Shown in pieces: positions 24,755 through 34,466 of a stretch of DNA of 64,000 nucleotides. The stretch covers positions 62,001 to 126,000 of the forward strand of contig NZ_QVTE01000030.1 of assembly GCF_003429095.1 (NCBI RefSeq). The letters run 5' to 3'. The notes beneath the pieces are model-generated. The model made no database searches and was not told the origin of the DNA. It saw only the letters and a list, made by a program, of their open reading frames with translations. This stretch comes from Peribacillus saganii. Lineage in GTDB: Bacteria > Bacillota > Bacilli > Bacillales > DSM-1321. A program made the translations under genes and the position numbers. How positions within the stretch are numbered: position 1 is the stretch's first letter; each line of letters opens with the position of its first letter.

Positions 24755-26224
24755 ATGGAATGGACTAAAGAACAACGATATAGCCGGCTCGAAGATCAGA
24801 AGCCGGAATTTATTGAAGCACTAGCTGAGCAAGTGAATTCGTGCCCTTGGCGTCAATCCTTCCACATTCAGCCTCGAACAGGACTCTTGAATGACCCAAA
24901 CGGATTCGCTTACTATAACGGTCATTATCATTTATTTTATCAATGGTTCCCATTGGGACCTGTTCATGGTTTAAAATATTGGTATCATATGAAATCAAAA
25001 GATTTGGTACATTGGGAGGATGCCGGGATTGGCATAAGACCGGACAATAAGTATGACAGCCAGGGAGCATATTCAGGAAGTGCAATTGAACGTGATGGCA
25101 AGCTGCATTTAATCTATACTGGAAATACACGTGATGAAAATTGGATAAGGCACCCTTATCAATGCCTAGCTGTGATGGATGATGAAGATCACATTGAAAA
25201 AATGGAAAAACCTATAATTGCTGAAATACCCGCGGGATATACAGATCATTTCCGTGACCCGAAGGTTTGGAAAGAAGATAACGCATATTATGCTGTCATC
25301 GGAGCCCAGCGCGAAGATGAAACTGGCTGTGTGGTTTTATATAGTTCCCAAAATATGACGGAGTGGCAGTTTGAAGGAGAGCTTGAAACAAGGCTGAAGC
25401 AATTCGGTTATATGTGGGAGTGTCCTGATTATTTCGAGCTTGACGGCATGGGTGTTTTGATTTTTTCACCACAAGGGATTGTTCCCTCTGGTGATGCTTA
25501 TCAAAATATCTATCAATCGGGCTATATAATTGGTGATAAATTACATTTTGCGGATAGAACATTTGAACATGGCGGTTTCCAGGAGCTCGACCGGGGGTTT
25601 GATTTTTATGCTCCTCAGACAACGATAGATCCAAATGGCAGAAGAATCATGGTCGCATGGATGGGCTTGCCCGAAGTCGAATATCCAACTGACAAAAACG
25701 GCTGGGCACATTGCTTAACGCTCCCAAGGGAACTATTTATAAGGAAAGGAAAGCTTATCCAGAGGCCCGTAAAGGAACTGGAATTACTTCGAAAACAAAA
25801 AAGCTTTGTTAATGCGGTGTTAAAGAATGAAACCAAGTCATTTGATGACTTCAGAGGAAACAGATTTGAATTCCGATGTGAAGTAAACCGTTTTGACGCC
25901 GAGGAGTTTGGTATTGAAATCCGTGCCAGCGAATCAGAAAAAACGGTGATTAAATATGATGCCATTCAAAAAAAGATAATCTTCGATAGAAGTAAATCGG
26001 GCAAACAGTTTGCTAATAAATACGGTACAACTAGGTCTTGCTGGCTGGATGCGGAAAAAATTATTTTTCATATGTTTGTAGATACGTCTTCGGTTGAAAT
26101 ATTTATCAATGAGGGAGAAGAAGTTTTTACTGGACGTATTTTTCCTGGGAAGGACAGCAGCCAAATCCGTTTTTATGCGAAAAATGGAAGTGCTGATGTT
26201 ACCGCACAAAAGTGGGAACTGTAA
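24755..26224 (+). CDS. scrB: Sucrose-6-phosphate hydrolase (GH32)
   Basis: A 489-residue glycoside hydrolase family 32 enzyme that splits sucrose-6-phosphate to glucose-6-phosphate and fructose in the cytoplasm. The three GH32 signatures are visible: LLNDPNG (nucleophile D47), HFRDPKV (D169, transition-state stabiliser) and WECPD (acid/base E223). A C-terminal beta-sandwich follows (about 350-489). No signal peptide. ATG 24755 follows AAGGAGAG; the longer frame from 24689 reads through the repeat and is rejected. Confidence 0.92.
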   Translation: MEWTKEQRYSRLEDQKPEFIEALAEQVNSCPWRQSFHIQPRTGLLNDPNGFAYYNGHYHLFYQWFPLGPVHGLKYWYHMKSKDLVHWEDAGIGIRPDNKYDSQGAYSGSAIERDGKLHLIYTGNTRDENWIRHPYQCLAVMDDEDHIEKMEKPIIAEIPAGYTDHFRDPKVWKEDNAYYAVIGAQREDETGCVVLYSSQNMTEWQFEGELETRLKQFGYMWECPDYFELDGMGVLIFSPQGIVPSGDAYQNIYQSGYIIGDKLHFADRTFEHGGFQELDRGFDFYAPQTTIDPNGRRIMVAWMGLPEVEYPTDKNGWAHCLTLPRELFIRKGKLIQRPVKELELLRKQKSFVNAVLKNETKSFDDFRGNRFEFRCEVNRFDAEEFGIEIRASESEKTVIKYDAIQKKIIFDRSKSGKQFANKYGTTRSCWLDAEKIIFHMFVDTSSVEIFINEGEEVFTGRIFPGKDSSQIRFYAKNGSADVTAQKWEL

Positions 26225-26248
26225 ATATTTGTTCGGAGGAGCGAGGAT

Positions 26249-27220
26249 ATGGGCAAGTTATTTTCAATAGGTGAGGTTCTTATCGATTTTATCCCAATTC
26301 AGAAAGGAAAGGCATTGAAGGATGTTTCAGGGTTTGAGCGCGCTCCGGGCGGGGCACCTGCCAATGTTGCTGCGGCGGTTGCAAAATATGGCGGGGAAGC
26401 TTCCATGATTACAAAGCTGGGGAAAGATGGTTTTGGTGATTTTCTTATTGAGACTCTAATAGAGGCTGGAGTTCAAACTGATAAAATTTTGAGGACAAAT
26501 GAAGCAAACACCGCTTTGGCTTTTGTATCGCTGCGGGAGGACGGGGAAAGGGACTTTTCATTTTACCGGAAACCGTCCGCTGATTTATTGCTTTCTGAAA
26601 AAGAGATAAGCGGGGACTGGTTTTCAGAAGGTGATATTCTTCACTTTGGGTCGGTTGATCTGGTAGAAAGTCCGGTTAAATATGCTCATATAAAGGCAAT
26701 CGAACATGCTAAAGCGAATGGAAGTTTAATTTCTTTTGACCCAAATGTACGGCTGCCGCTTTGGGATAATCCTGAAGATTGCAGGCAAACCATTCTGGAG
26801 TTTGTACCCAAGGCCCATATCATTAAAGTTTCAGATGAAGAATTGCCTTTCATTACGAATGTAACTAATCCAACAGAAGCAATCGAATCTCTTTTTGTCG
26901 GTGATGTAAAGGCTGTCGTGTATACAAAAGGGGGCAATGGAGCCGAACTTTATTTGAAATCAAATAAATATGAATCCAGAGGGTATACCGTAAACGTACA
27001 GGATACAACGGGTGCCGGGGACGCATTTATAGGCGGCTTCTTGTATAAATTGCTGGAAAAGCATGTTACCCAAGAAAGTATTGCTGATTTTTGTAAAGAC
27101 CATTATCAGGAGCTGCTGGCATTCGCCAATGCGAGCGGTGCACTAACTACAACAGGGAAAGGTGCAATTAGTTCACTGCCTGCTAAAGAAGATATCCTGG
27201 ATCTGATGGCCAATGTATAA
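26249..27220 (+). CDS. scrK: Fructokinase (PfkB family)
   Basis: A 323-residue PfkB-type sugar kinase. It has the N-terminal GGAPANVAAAVAKYGG motif and the C-terminal DTTGAGDAFIGGFLYK motif holding the catalytic Asp. It would phosphorylate the fructose released by ScrB to fructose-6-phosphate. It starts 24 bases after scrB with CGGAGGAGCGAGG upstream, so it is the last gene of the sucrose operon. Confidence 0.9.
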   Translation: MGKLFSIGEVLIDFIPIQKGKALKDVSGFERAPGGAPANVAAAVAKYGGEASMITKLGKDGFGDFLIETLIEAGVQTDKILRTNEANTALAFVSLREDGERDFSFYRKPSADLLLSEKEISGDWFSEGDILHFGSVDLVESPVKYAHIKAIEHAKANGSLISFDPNVRLPLWDNPEDCRQTILEFVPKAHIIKVSDEELPFITNVTNPTEAIESLFVGDVKAVVYTKGGNGAELYLKSNKYESRGYTVNVQDTTGAGDAFIGGFLYKLLEKHVTQESIADFCKDHYQELLAFANASGALTTTGKGAISSLPAKEDILDLMANV

Positions 27221-27280
27221 ATAGTATAAAGTGAAAATGCTGCCAGGAAACCCGGAAGTTTATAGTTATATAGAATAAAA

Positions 27281-27316
27281 AGGGATGCCGCTAGATTTAG
27301 CAGCATCTCTTTCTTT
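27281..27316 (+). terminator. Terminator of the sucrose operon
   Basis: AGGGATGCCGCT pairs imperfectly with AGCAGCATCTCT and TTCTTT follows. Confidence 0.65.
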
Positions 27317-27430
27317 AAATACGGGGTTTCACAAAAAAGATGATTCCAACTTACATATGAATGAAAATACATTCCCCTGCTGGCATTTGCCTTTGAATCA
27401 AATATTGGCTTACTGCCCAACTTGATGTAC

Positions 27431-29713
27431 TCAGTGTCTTTCTTCCATTTTTAATAAGGTAAGATTTAGAATATTTAAGAATTCCTGTATATCAAGGGGC
27501 TTTGTAAGGTAGCTTATAAACCCTTTCTCTAAAGCTCGTTTAATGTCATTTTCCATAGCGTTTGCACTGAGGGCAATGATAGGTATCTGTCTGGTAACTG
27601 AATCTTTCTTTAACCGTTCAAATACAGCCTCTCCACTTATATCGGGTAAATTTATATCCAGCAGGATGAGATCAATCTTTTCCTGACTGGCTATTTTTAT
27701 CCCATCTCGTCCATTTTCCGCAGATATTAGTGTATAATTTGGCAAGGATTTAAATACTTGGTTTATCAAATGAATATTGGATTGATTATCTTCAATATAG
27801 AGAATCCGGAAGCTTGCGTCTGCACTTATAAAGATATTATCTTGTTCAATTTGTTGCTTTGATTCTAATGACTGGCGTAATTCAACTTTGAGATTAACCC
27901 AAAAATCGCTCCCCTTGCCCTTTTCACTTGATACTCCTACATTGCCTTCCATTAACGATATTAATTGTTTGACGATAGGCAATCCAATGCCATTGCCCTG
28001 TTCCTTGGTGTCATTTATGCGATAGAAGGGAAGAAAAATATTTTCATATTCGTCCGAAGAGAATCCTTCACCTGTGTCCATAACGTGGAGTGTCAATGTA
28101 TCAGCTTCCCTTTGTACTGATATAGTTACTTCTCCATTTATTTTGTTATATTTTATTGCATTATCAAGAAGGTTAAATAAAACCTGTTTTAAGCGGAGGG
28201 GATCAGCCTTAACAAATATATTTTGGTATTCGTGGCATTCCTTTTTTATCTTTATGTTTTTACTCATTGCGGAAGGCTGAACAATATTTATACATTCATC
28301 AATTAGGTTATCCAGGTGGACGGAATCCATCTCCATTCTCAGCTTTCCGGTTTCGATTCTAGATAAATCCAATATATCATTAATGAGGTGAAGGAGATGT
28401 CTGCCAGCATTTAAAATTTCAAGGACAAAATCAAGCTGTTTTTTGTTTAAAGCTTTATCCATTTCCAATAACTGTGCAAAACCTAAAATACTATTCAATG
28501 GAGTTCGGAGCTCATGGCTCATTTTAGCTAAGAACTCTGATTTAGACCTATTTGCTTTTTCTGCCTGTTCCTTGGCATGAATAATAGTTCTTTCTAATCT
28601 TTTGCGATTGGTGATATCAACAAATTCAAAAATATTGCCACTAATTTCTTCACCTGCACTGAATGGAATATAGCTTGCTGACACCACTTTTCCGTTGTCC
28701 ATTTCAATTTCTCTGCTAACGTTCACTTTACGATTCATTGAAGCAACAACCTGTTTATTTACCGTATCTCTCTCTTCACTTTTCCAAACTGTATGGTAAT
28801 CAGGAGCGAATTTTCCTAAGTACTGTGCCTCATCAGATAAATTGAAGAGTTCTAACGCTTTCTTATTAATAAGGCTGAAGTTTCTATTCTGATCGGTCAC
28901 CACAATTCCGCTTTCCAGATTATCTAATAAAGTTTTTTGGAAGGCGTTGGATTGCCTTAGCTGCATTTGTTGTTCCTTCTGTATGGTAATCTCGAAGAAA
29001 GAGACTAAAGCTGCTGTTTCTCCAGCAATTATCAGTGGATTGGAGTTTAAAGAAAACCATCTTATTTTGTTATTCTGCTTTAAAGCACAAATAAAATTAT
29101 TAACTGAAACTCCAGACGCTAAAGTTTTAAATCCTGGAAGCTCAGAATAGTTCAATAATGTGCCCTCTTTATTGAGAAATTCTATCCCATGGGTGTTTAT
29201 TGTCTCAGCGTCAAATGTTTCACATACAATGCCGAGAAGTTTTTTAACATTCGCATTTAATGGTGTAAAATTACCGCTTTTATCAATGATAAGAATACCT
29301 TCGGTCATGGTATTGACGACTGAACGATAAAGCTCGTCTTTTTGCCGATTTTCTTCTTCTCTGCTTTTTCTTTCAGAAATATTGACTGACGTAGCTAGTA
29401 ATTCGACAACTTGATTATTATGCCATATTGGCCTTACAGTCGTGATATAGTAAACGTTATTAAGGAATGTTTCATATTGAAGAAACTCTCCTGACCAAGC
29501 CCTCTTGTAAAACTGCTGTTTTGAATCCGCCAGGTCAGAAGGGAAGAAATCATAAGCTGTTTTTCCAACTACGTCCTCCGGCGTCATTCCCAGCCAATAA
29601 AGTAAATCACCATCACAAAATGTGTGGATAAAATCAGTTCCCGACTTTATTATTTTACAAATCATACCCGTATTGCTCAGGTCAATTTCATTAATGTATC
29701 TGGAATAAGTCAT
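27431..29713 (-). CDS. Hybrid sensor histidine kinase (PAS-PAS-PAS-HisKA-HATPase-REC)
   Basis: A 760-residue soluble kinase with no membrane segments. Three PAS-like domains occupy about residues 8-120, 125-245 and 255-375. The dimerisation domain has SHELRTPLNSILGF with phospho-acceptor H400; the ATPase has VLFNLLDNAIKYN (N box), DTGEGFSSDEY (G1) and GNGIGLPIVKQLI (G2). A C-terminal receiver domain has LILLDINLPD with D686 and the KPLD lysine near the end. No response-regulator gene is adjacent, so output may be by phosphorelay or REC-mediated contacts. GAGGGGA precedes the ATG. Confidence 0.9.
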   Translation of the reverse strand: MTYSRYINEIDLSNTGMICKIIKSGTDFIHTFCDGDLLYWLGMTPEDVVGKTAYDFFPSDLADSKQQFYKRAWSGEFLQYETFLNNVYYITTVRPIWHNNQVVELLATSVNISERKSREEENRQKDELYRSVVNTMTEGILIIDKSGNFTPLNANVKKLLGIVCETFDAETINTHGIEFLNKEGTLLNYSELPGFKTLASGVSVNNFICALKQNNKIRWFSLNSNPLIIAGETAALVSFFEITIQKEQQMQLRQSNAFQKTLLDNLESGIVVTDQNRNFSLINKKALELFNLSDEAQYLGKFAPDYHTVWKSEERDTVNKQVVASMNRKVNVSREIEMDNGKVVSASYIPFSAGEEISGNIFEFVDITNRKRLERTIIHAKEQAEKANRSKSEFLAKMSHELRTPLNSILGFAQLLEMDKALNKKQLDFVLEILNAGRHLLHLINDILDLSRIETGKLRMEMDSVHLDNLIDECINIVQPSAMSKNIKIKKECHEYQNIFVKADPLRLKQVLFNLLDNAIKYNKINGEVTISVQREADTLTLHVMDTGEGFSSDEYENIFLPFYRINDTKEQGNGIGLPIVKQLISLMEGNVGVSSEKGKGSDFWVNLKVELRQSLESKQQIEQDNIFISADASFRILYIEDNQSNIHLINQVFKSLPNYTLISAENGRDGIKIASQEKIDLILLDINLPDISGEAVFERLKKDSVTRQIPIIALSANAMENDIKRALEKGFISYLTKPLDIQEFLNILNLTLLKMEERH

Positions 29714-29849
29714 TGTTTCCCCTCTTTGAAACTGTGATGATATAACAATATAAGCAGTAGTATCGGTTGATTTATTCTTTAATGAATTGAATAAAGAAAA
29801 TTAATAAATAGCATGTTAAAGCCTTATTGTAGATTTGAGGCACTTAGTT

Positions 29850-30040
29850 GATTGAAGTGGACGGTACGAGACACCTCGAAAATGCATCCGCTTTTCTCGT
29901 GCTTTGTTTATTCGGGAAGCCAATACAACGTCCTGCGGGAAAAACGAACGGGTTAAGGAAGACCCCGCAGGCGCGAGTGCCGACGAGGCTCCCCAAACCG
30001 CCACTAGAGCGGCAATCACAGGCATGCTTACAAAGCCAAA
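29850..30040. repeat. Degenerate copy of a second Bacillus intergenic repeat
   Basis: Contains GAAGTGGACGGTACGAGACA, CGTCCTGCGGGAAAAACG, AAGACCCCGCAGGCGCGAGT and GCCGACGAGGCTCC in that order. I recall an abundant Bacillus intergenic repeat with GAAGGYRCGAGACTCCTGCG, then ACCCCGCAGGCGC and GCCGAGGAGGCTCACC. About 60 extra bases appear inserted after GAGACA. It is locally GC-rich against its neighbours. ORFs here are artefacts. The rest of 29714-30135 holds no gene; an inverted repeat TTTATTC/GAATAAA lies at 29771-29795. Confidence 0.6.
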
Positions 30041-30135
30041 AGATAAATAACAAGCAGACATGCCTAAACTTTAAACTATCATCTAAAAAGGGGGGATACA
30101 ATCATGAAATATTGGTAATGGTTTATCTCTGTCAT

Positions 30136-30660
30136 TCAGTATGATTTCTTATCATTGGAACTTTTCTTGCTCTTTGATGGAAGCATTAATTGATAAAAAC
30201 TTACGTCCTGCCATTCCCCAAATTTAAATCCAACCTCTTTGAACCTTCCGGCCAACTCAAAGCCGAATTTTTCGTGAAGCTTTACGCTAACTATATTTCC
30301 ACTGGTAATAACAGCGATTACCGTATGATATTGAAGCTGAAATGCTCTATGTAAAATTTCCTTCATTAGAGAAGTACCAATCCCTTTCCCGCGGTGATCT
30401 TCTGAAAGATAGATTGACACCTCTGCGGTCTTTGCGTATGCAGCCTTCTCTTTATATGGCAATAAACCGCAGTAACCGGCAACTCCACCATCCAGTTCGG
30501 CAACTAGGAGAGGGTAGCTTTCGCCAAATTTCTCAAACCAAGTTATTCTTTCCTGCAGACTCTGTTCCTCTAAATCAAAGGTTGCCGTAAGATTTAAGAC
30601 TGCGTGATTATAGATTTCCAGCATTTCTGGCAAGTCACTAATTAAGGCCTTCCGTATCAA
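30136..30660 (-). CDS. GNAT N-acetyltransferase (phosphinothricin acetyltransferase-like)
   Basis: A 174-residue GNAT protein. The start MIRKALISDLPEMLEIYNHA, then TATFDLEEQ, is typical of the phosphinothricin/methionine-sulfone acetyltransferase group. The acetyl-CoA loop reads SEDHRGKGIGTSLMKEI, and GFKFGEWQDVSFYQLML closes the fold. B. subtilis YwnH is a comparable protein. The start is TTG with AAGGAGATA 8 bases upstream. Substrate (a toxic amino-acid analogue or similar) is inferred from the family. Confidence 0.85.
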   Translation of the reverse strand: MIRKALISDLPEMLEIYNHAVLNLTATFDLEEQSLQERITWFEKFGESYPLLVAELDGGVAGYCGLLPYKEKAAYAKTAEVSIYLSEDHRGKGIGTSLMKEILHRAFQLQYHTVIAVITSGNIVSVKLHEKFGFELAGRFKEVGFKFGEWQDVSFYQLMLPSKSKKSSNDKKSY

Positions 30661-30769
30661 AAAATATCTCCTTCCTTTCCTAAAAAATTTTTCTCTTTTT
30701 TTAAATAATTGTCCTTGTATAAGTGTATTTAGTAAAGTTTATTTATAATAAAAATTTGCAGAGGACAAC

Positions 30770-30913
30770 TTGCCATCAAAATGGCAGCGCGACCCGAAGG
30801 AATATATAGCTAAGCCCAATAATGAATATAAACAAAACGAAAGTGGAAGATACATTAGTAATCACCGATCAGCTCCTTATAGCGTAAATGAAAGACACTA
30901 TAACGGAGAGTAA
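30770..30913 (+). CDS. Small hydrophilic hypothetical protein (47 aa), TTG start
   Basis: TTG 30770 follows GCAGAGGACAAC. The product reads MPSKWQRDPKEYIAKPNNEY, KQNESGRYISNHRSAPYSVN, ERHYNGE. Clean reading frame with a strong composition signature (Asn, Tyr, Arg) and a TATAAT at 30744, 20 bases upstream, though -35 is weak. No known family. May be a spore- or stress-linked tiny protein by analogy only. Confidence 0.5.
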   Translation: MPSKWQRDPKEYIAKPNNEYKQNESGRYISNHRSAPYSVNERHYNGE

Positions 30914-31088
30914 CTACAACAGCACTCTTGAGTAAAACAGTCGATTTATTCGGAAACTAATAACCTTATAATTGAAGAAAAAGATGAGTGTTGCTAAGCG
31001 GAAGAGGGGGTTGCGCATATACAGCTCGTACATTTCACTTGTAACTAGGATTTTTTGTCCTGGTAAAAAGCAAACGGAGGTGTTCACC

Positions 31089-31982
31089 GTGGAATTAAGG
31101 CAACTCAAGTATTTCTTAGAGGTTGCAAAGCATAAGAGCATTACGAAAGCTGCAGAATCTCTGCATATTTCTCAGCCGGCCTTAAGTAAAATGATCATGG
31201 GATTAGAAGAAGAACTGGGTATGACATTAATTATTCGCACAAATAAAACAAGTGAAATTACGGACGCCGGAATGGTTGTGATGGAGTATGCTCAGAAAAT
31301 GGCTGTCCTTGTTGATGAGATGTCGACAACCTTGAATGATATGACGAACTTAACAAGAGGCAAGATCAATATAGGTCTCCCCCCTTTTATTGGCAGTCTA
31401 TTCTTTCCTCAGGTGTTGGCGAAGTTTCATCAAAAATACCCGAACATCGAAATGAATATTACTGAGTATGGTGGAGCGCGGGTTGTAAAGAGTGTGGAGG
31501 AGGGTGAAATTGAACTGGGGGTCGCTGTACAGCCCATTGATGATCAGGAGTTTAATGTCTTTCCTATTGTCGAAGAGGAAATGAAGCTACTTGTGAACAG
31601 TGAGCATCGCTTTGCTTCCCGGGACAATGTGTGTATTAATGAATTGATTAATGAGGAATTTATATTTTATAGTGAAGAATTTGCTTTACATGATATTATG
31701 AGAAATCTGTTTATTTCCGAGGGTTTTGAACCGAAAATTTTATTTAAAAGCTCTCAATGGGACTTTATGTCTGAGATGGTAGCTGCAAATTTAGGGATTA
31801 CAATTCTGCCTGAACCTATCTGCAACAGGGTGTTTCATAACGAATTAAGAATAATTGGATTAAAACCCGCAGTATTATGGAAACTGGCTGTTATTACTAA
31901 AAAGAATCGTTATCTCTCAAATGCAGCGAGGATGTTTGTTGAATTTATTTTAAATGAAAGGAAGATAACCCATTATAATTAA
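31089..31982 (+). CDS. LysR-family regulator (CidR-like)
   Basis: A 297-residue LysR regulator: N-terminal MELRQLKYFLEVAKHKSITK and ESLHISQPALSKMIMGLEEE, followed by a ligand-binding domain. GTG 31089 is chosen because GGAGGTG lies 7 bases upstream and homology to LysR proteins begins exactly there; the open frame extends upstream to 30972 without support. It precedes cidA-cidB in the same direction (130 bases apart), as a CidR-type activator of those genes would. B. subtilis has a comparable set, ywbI/ywbH/ywbG. Confidence 0.85.
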   Translation: MELRQLKYFLEVAKHKSITKAAESLHISQPALSKMIMGLEEELGMTLIIRTNKTSEITDAGMVVMEYAQKMAVLVDEMSTTLNDMTNLTRGKINIGLPPFIGSLFFPQVLAKFHQKYPNIEMNITEYGGARVVKSVEEGEIELGVAVQPIDDQEFNVFPIVEEEMKLLVNSEHRFASRDNVCINELINEEFIFYSEEFALHDIMRNLFISEGFEPKILFKSSQWDFMSEMVAANLGITILPEPICNRVFHNELRIIGLKPAVLWKLAVITKKNRYLSNAARMFVEFILNERKITHYN

Positions 31983-32111
31983 TCGTTATGTATTTTATTC
32001 TGAATATGTATTTTACGAATGGCAAAAACCGTCGTAACATTATATTAGAATACAAATTTCAAAGCAGGGAAAGCATCAAATTGTTTTTCCAGCTGCAGAA
32101 AGGACATAACG

Positions 32112-32480
32112 ATGAAACTTGGAGTTATTATCATTCAGGTATTATTTATACATGTGTTTCTTTTCGCCGGTGCATTATTCAAACATTTTGTCCCGCTTCC
32201 AATTCCGGCCTCCATGTTTGGTCTTATTTTTCTCTTCCTGGCCCTGCAATTGAAATTGATTAAACTGGAATGGGTGGAACAAGGTGCAAATTGGCTCATG
32301 GCTGAATTGTTGCTTTTCTTCATTCCATCAGCCGTTGGAATCGTAAATTATGATGACATTTTGAGTTTGCAGGGAATTGGAATTGTATTGTTGATTGGAG
32401 TCAGCACCATCATTGTGATGGGTGTCACTTCCATTACCGCGGAAAAAATTTCTGCCAGAAAAAGAAGTGATGTTCTATGA
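32112..32480 (+). CDS. cidA: CidA/LrgA-family membrane protein
   Basis: A 122-residue protein with four hydrophobic segments and the family pattern LPIPASMFGLIFLFLALQLK and ELLLFFIPSAVGIVNYDD. CidA/LrgA proteins form holin-like or transport complexes with CidB/LrgB; in Bacillus the pair is also tied to pyruvate and overflow metabolism. Its stop overlaps the cidB start by 4 bases (ATGA), indicating translational coupling. Confidence 0.85.
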   Translation: MKLGVIIIQVLFIHVFLFAGALFKHFVPLPIPASMFGLIFLFLALQLKLIKLEWVEQGANWLMAELLLFFIPSAVGIVNYDDILSLQGIGIVLLIGVSTIIVMGVTSITAEKISARKRSDVL

Positions 32481-33157
32481 CTCTGTTGTTTACGATTATT
32501 ACCTACCTTGTTTACCGTATGGCTAAAAAAGCTTACTCGAAGTGGGCAATCCCGGTCTTTCAGCCTTTATTACTTGCACCTATAGTATTAATTGGTCTCA
32601 TAAGCTTGATGCATGTAACGGCAAATCAATATCTTGAAGCATCCAAATGGCTTACGCACATGCTGGGGCCTGCAACTGTTGCATTTGCAATTCCTATCTA
32701 TAAACACTTGACTATCATTAAAAAATATATGGGTACTATCATCGTCAGCATTACGGCGGGAACTCTTGCAGCAATATTTTCTACCTATAGCTTATCTAAA
32801 TTGGTTCATTTAAAATATGACTTTATTACAAGCATTCTTCCAAGATCGATAACCACTCCATTTGCGATTGAAGTCTCACGAGAAATAGGAGGGGTGCCCA
32901 CTTTGACAACTGTCTTTGTAATCCTGACCGGTGTAATCGGCGCTGTTGTCGGCCCCATGGTGATTAGGTGGCTATCAATTAAAACACCAATTGCCAAAGG
33001 ACTTGCCCTTGGGATGGGCGCACATGGAGCAGGCACCAATAAAGCGCTGGATTATGGAGAACAAGAAGCGACATTCTCCTCCCTGGCCATGATTTTCGCT
33101 GCATGGATCACATTAATATGGGGATTTTCACTTATACCTGTTTTAATTGGGATTTAA
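32477..33157 (+). CDS. cidB: CidB/LrgB-family membrane protein
   Basis: A 226-residue, highly hydrophobic protein with about seven membrane segments. Family motifs include MLGPATVAFAIPIYKH, LPRSITTPFAIEVSREIGG and GMGAHGAGTNKALDYGEQEA. Works with the CidA protein encoded just upstream (4-base overlap). Last gene of the unit. Confidence 0.88.
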   Translation: MTLLFTIITYLVYRMAKKAYSKWAIPVFQPLLLAPIVLIGLISLMHVTANQYLEASKWLTHMLGPATVAFAIPIYKHLTIIKKYMGTIIVSITAGTLAAIFSTYSLSKLVHLKYDFITSILPRSITTPFAIEVSREIGGVPTLTTVFVILTGVIGAVVGPMVIRWLSIKTPIAKGLALGMGAHGAGTNKALDYGEQEATFSSLAMIFAAWITLIWGFSLIPVLIGI

Positions 33158-33306
33158 CAAGGCGCCATGTTTTTAACAGACAAATCATATAAATCGTTGA
33201 ATAATACCTTCCTGAAATACAGTGAAGTTTTCAAACGTTACTGTGATATCTCATCAATGGATATATACCCAACATAAGTCCGATAGCACCCGTTTGTATA
33301 ATATAA

Positions 33307-33340
33307 GGTCAGCCAGATTTCTGGTTGACCATTTTTATTT
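33307..33340 (+). terminator. Terminator of the cid unit
   Basis: GGTCAGCCAG-ATTT-CTGGTTGACC followed by ATTTTTATTT, about 150 bases after cidB. Confidence 0.8.
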
Positions 33341-33394
33341 GATTTAGTTGACCAATGGGTCTACAGATGTTTTTAGTGGGATCAATTTAATATA

Positions 33395-34231
33395 TTACTT
33401 TATGACTTCTATCGCCTGTAACACAGATGCGTATGTCTTAATGGATGAAAAATCAATTCCTGCAGTAACAGATTTTATCGATAAATCTGGCCGAATACCA
33501 GTAAAAACCATATTGATCCCCAATAACCGGAGAACATCATTAATTTTAAATAACTGACTTGCAACGTATGTATCAATAGTAAGAATTCCCGAAAAATCCA
33601 TGATAAGATACTTAACCTTTAATCGAGGAATTTCCGGTATTACCCTGTTGAAGATATGTTCAACCCTTTCAGGTTCAATGTTGCCAATCAAAGGAAGAAT
33701 GGCAATGCCATCATGGATAGGTACAATAGGGGCTGATAATTCATTAATAGCTTTTTGTTTTTCAATTAATTCTCTTTCTCTTTCATCTATAACACTATCG
33801 GTCTGCCGTTCAAAAGCAAGTATGGTCTGAGTAACGGTGGTATCAAGCATATAGTTAACTCGTTTATTTATTTCAATAGCTTCCTCAGTTGTAACGCCAT
33901 GCTTTAAGGAGACTTTCGAGATTTGTTCAATAAGACCGAAACGAATTTGGGGATAGCGTCCTATTATTCCTGATATTCTGCCCTTGAGGGCTGCTTGCCT
34001 TTCGCCGTTTTTTTGGCTCATTTCCAAAAAACCTGGCGGGACTTCATATTCATTTAAGGTTAAGCCTTCTGCCGAAAACGTTATAAAGTCAGTATAAACG
34101 CTGTAGTAATACTTTAAATCTTCTTTAGAAAGTGCAAGCTCAAGTCTTTGGACAATATCATCAACGACTCTAATTGCTAATGATTCGGCGTGTATAGTCA
34201 GATAATTAGCAACCTTTGAAAACGAATTCAT
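33395..34231 (-). CDS. RsbR-type STAS-domain protein (stressosome-like), paralogue 1
   Basis: A 278-residue protein. The C-terminal STAS domain begins LSAPIVPIHDGIAILPLIGN and contains LIMDFSGILTIDTYVASQLF, where RsbR proteins have the phosphorylatable Thr (IDT). The N-terminal about 150 residues are an all-helical sensor region as in RsbRA-RsbRD. In B. subtilis these co-antagonists form the stressosome that feeds the sigma-B cascade. No rsbS or rsbT lies beside it. A direct-repeat array and a TATAAT without good -35 lie upstream, suggesting an activator. Confidence 0.85.
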   Translation of the reverse strand: MNSFSKVANYLTIHAESLAIRVVDDIVQRLELALSKEDLKYYYSVYTDFITFSAEGLTLNEYEVPPGFLEMSQKNGERQAALKGRISGIIGRYPQIRFGLIEQISKVSLKHGVTTEEAIEINKRVNYMLDTTVTQTILAFERQTDSVIDERERELIEKQKAINELSAPIVPIHDGIAILPLIGNIEPERVEHIFNRVIPEIPRLKVKYLIMDFSGILTIDTYVASQLFKINDVLRLLGINMVFTGIRPDLSIKSVTAGIDFSSIKTYASVLQAIEVIK

Positions 34232-34263
34232 AACTCTCCCTCCAAGTCACTGTTTTACTTTTG

Positions 34264-34331
34264 ATTATATCCTTTAATCATACAATTGAATATTGTTATA
34301 TCTTTTTGTAATTTGCTATATCTTTTTGTAA
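34264..34331 (-). promoter_or_regulatory. Direct-repeat operator and promoter of RsbR paralogue 1
   Basis: TATATCTTTTTGTAA occurs twice on the plus strand (34297-34311 and 34317-34331), with a 20-bp period. On the minus strand this lies just upstream of a TATAAT (plus 34264-34269) that has no good -35 (34287-34292). The layout fits a protein bound at about -40 to -75 that activates transcription. Regulator unknown. Confidence 0.55.
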
Positions 34332-34466
34332 ACTTGATTTTTATCTAATATTAATACGTCTTCTTCGTCTAAACTCTCCCTTTAGCCAAGCATTCAGCGC
34401 ACCAGGAGAGGATGGAAAATAATGTCTTTTAACAATTCTACAAAAATCTTTAACAGTAGCCAATAG

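Noticed and set aside
30103-30117. Strong AAGGGGGG site followed by ATG-AAA-TAT-TGG-TAA
   Set aside because: Encodes only four residues before a stop; probably the start of a gene truncated by the convergent acetyltransferase locus, not a proven leader peptide.
29816-30144. Overlapping ORFs of 81, 85 and 98 codons on both strands
   Set aside because: They lie in a GC-rich degenerate intergenic repeat; no ribosome-binding sites and low-quality translations.
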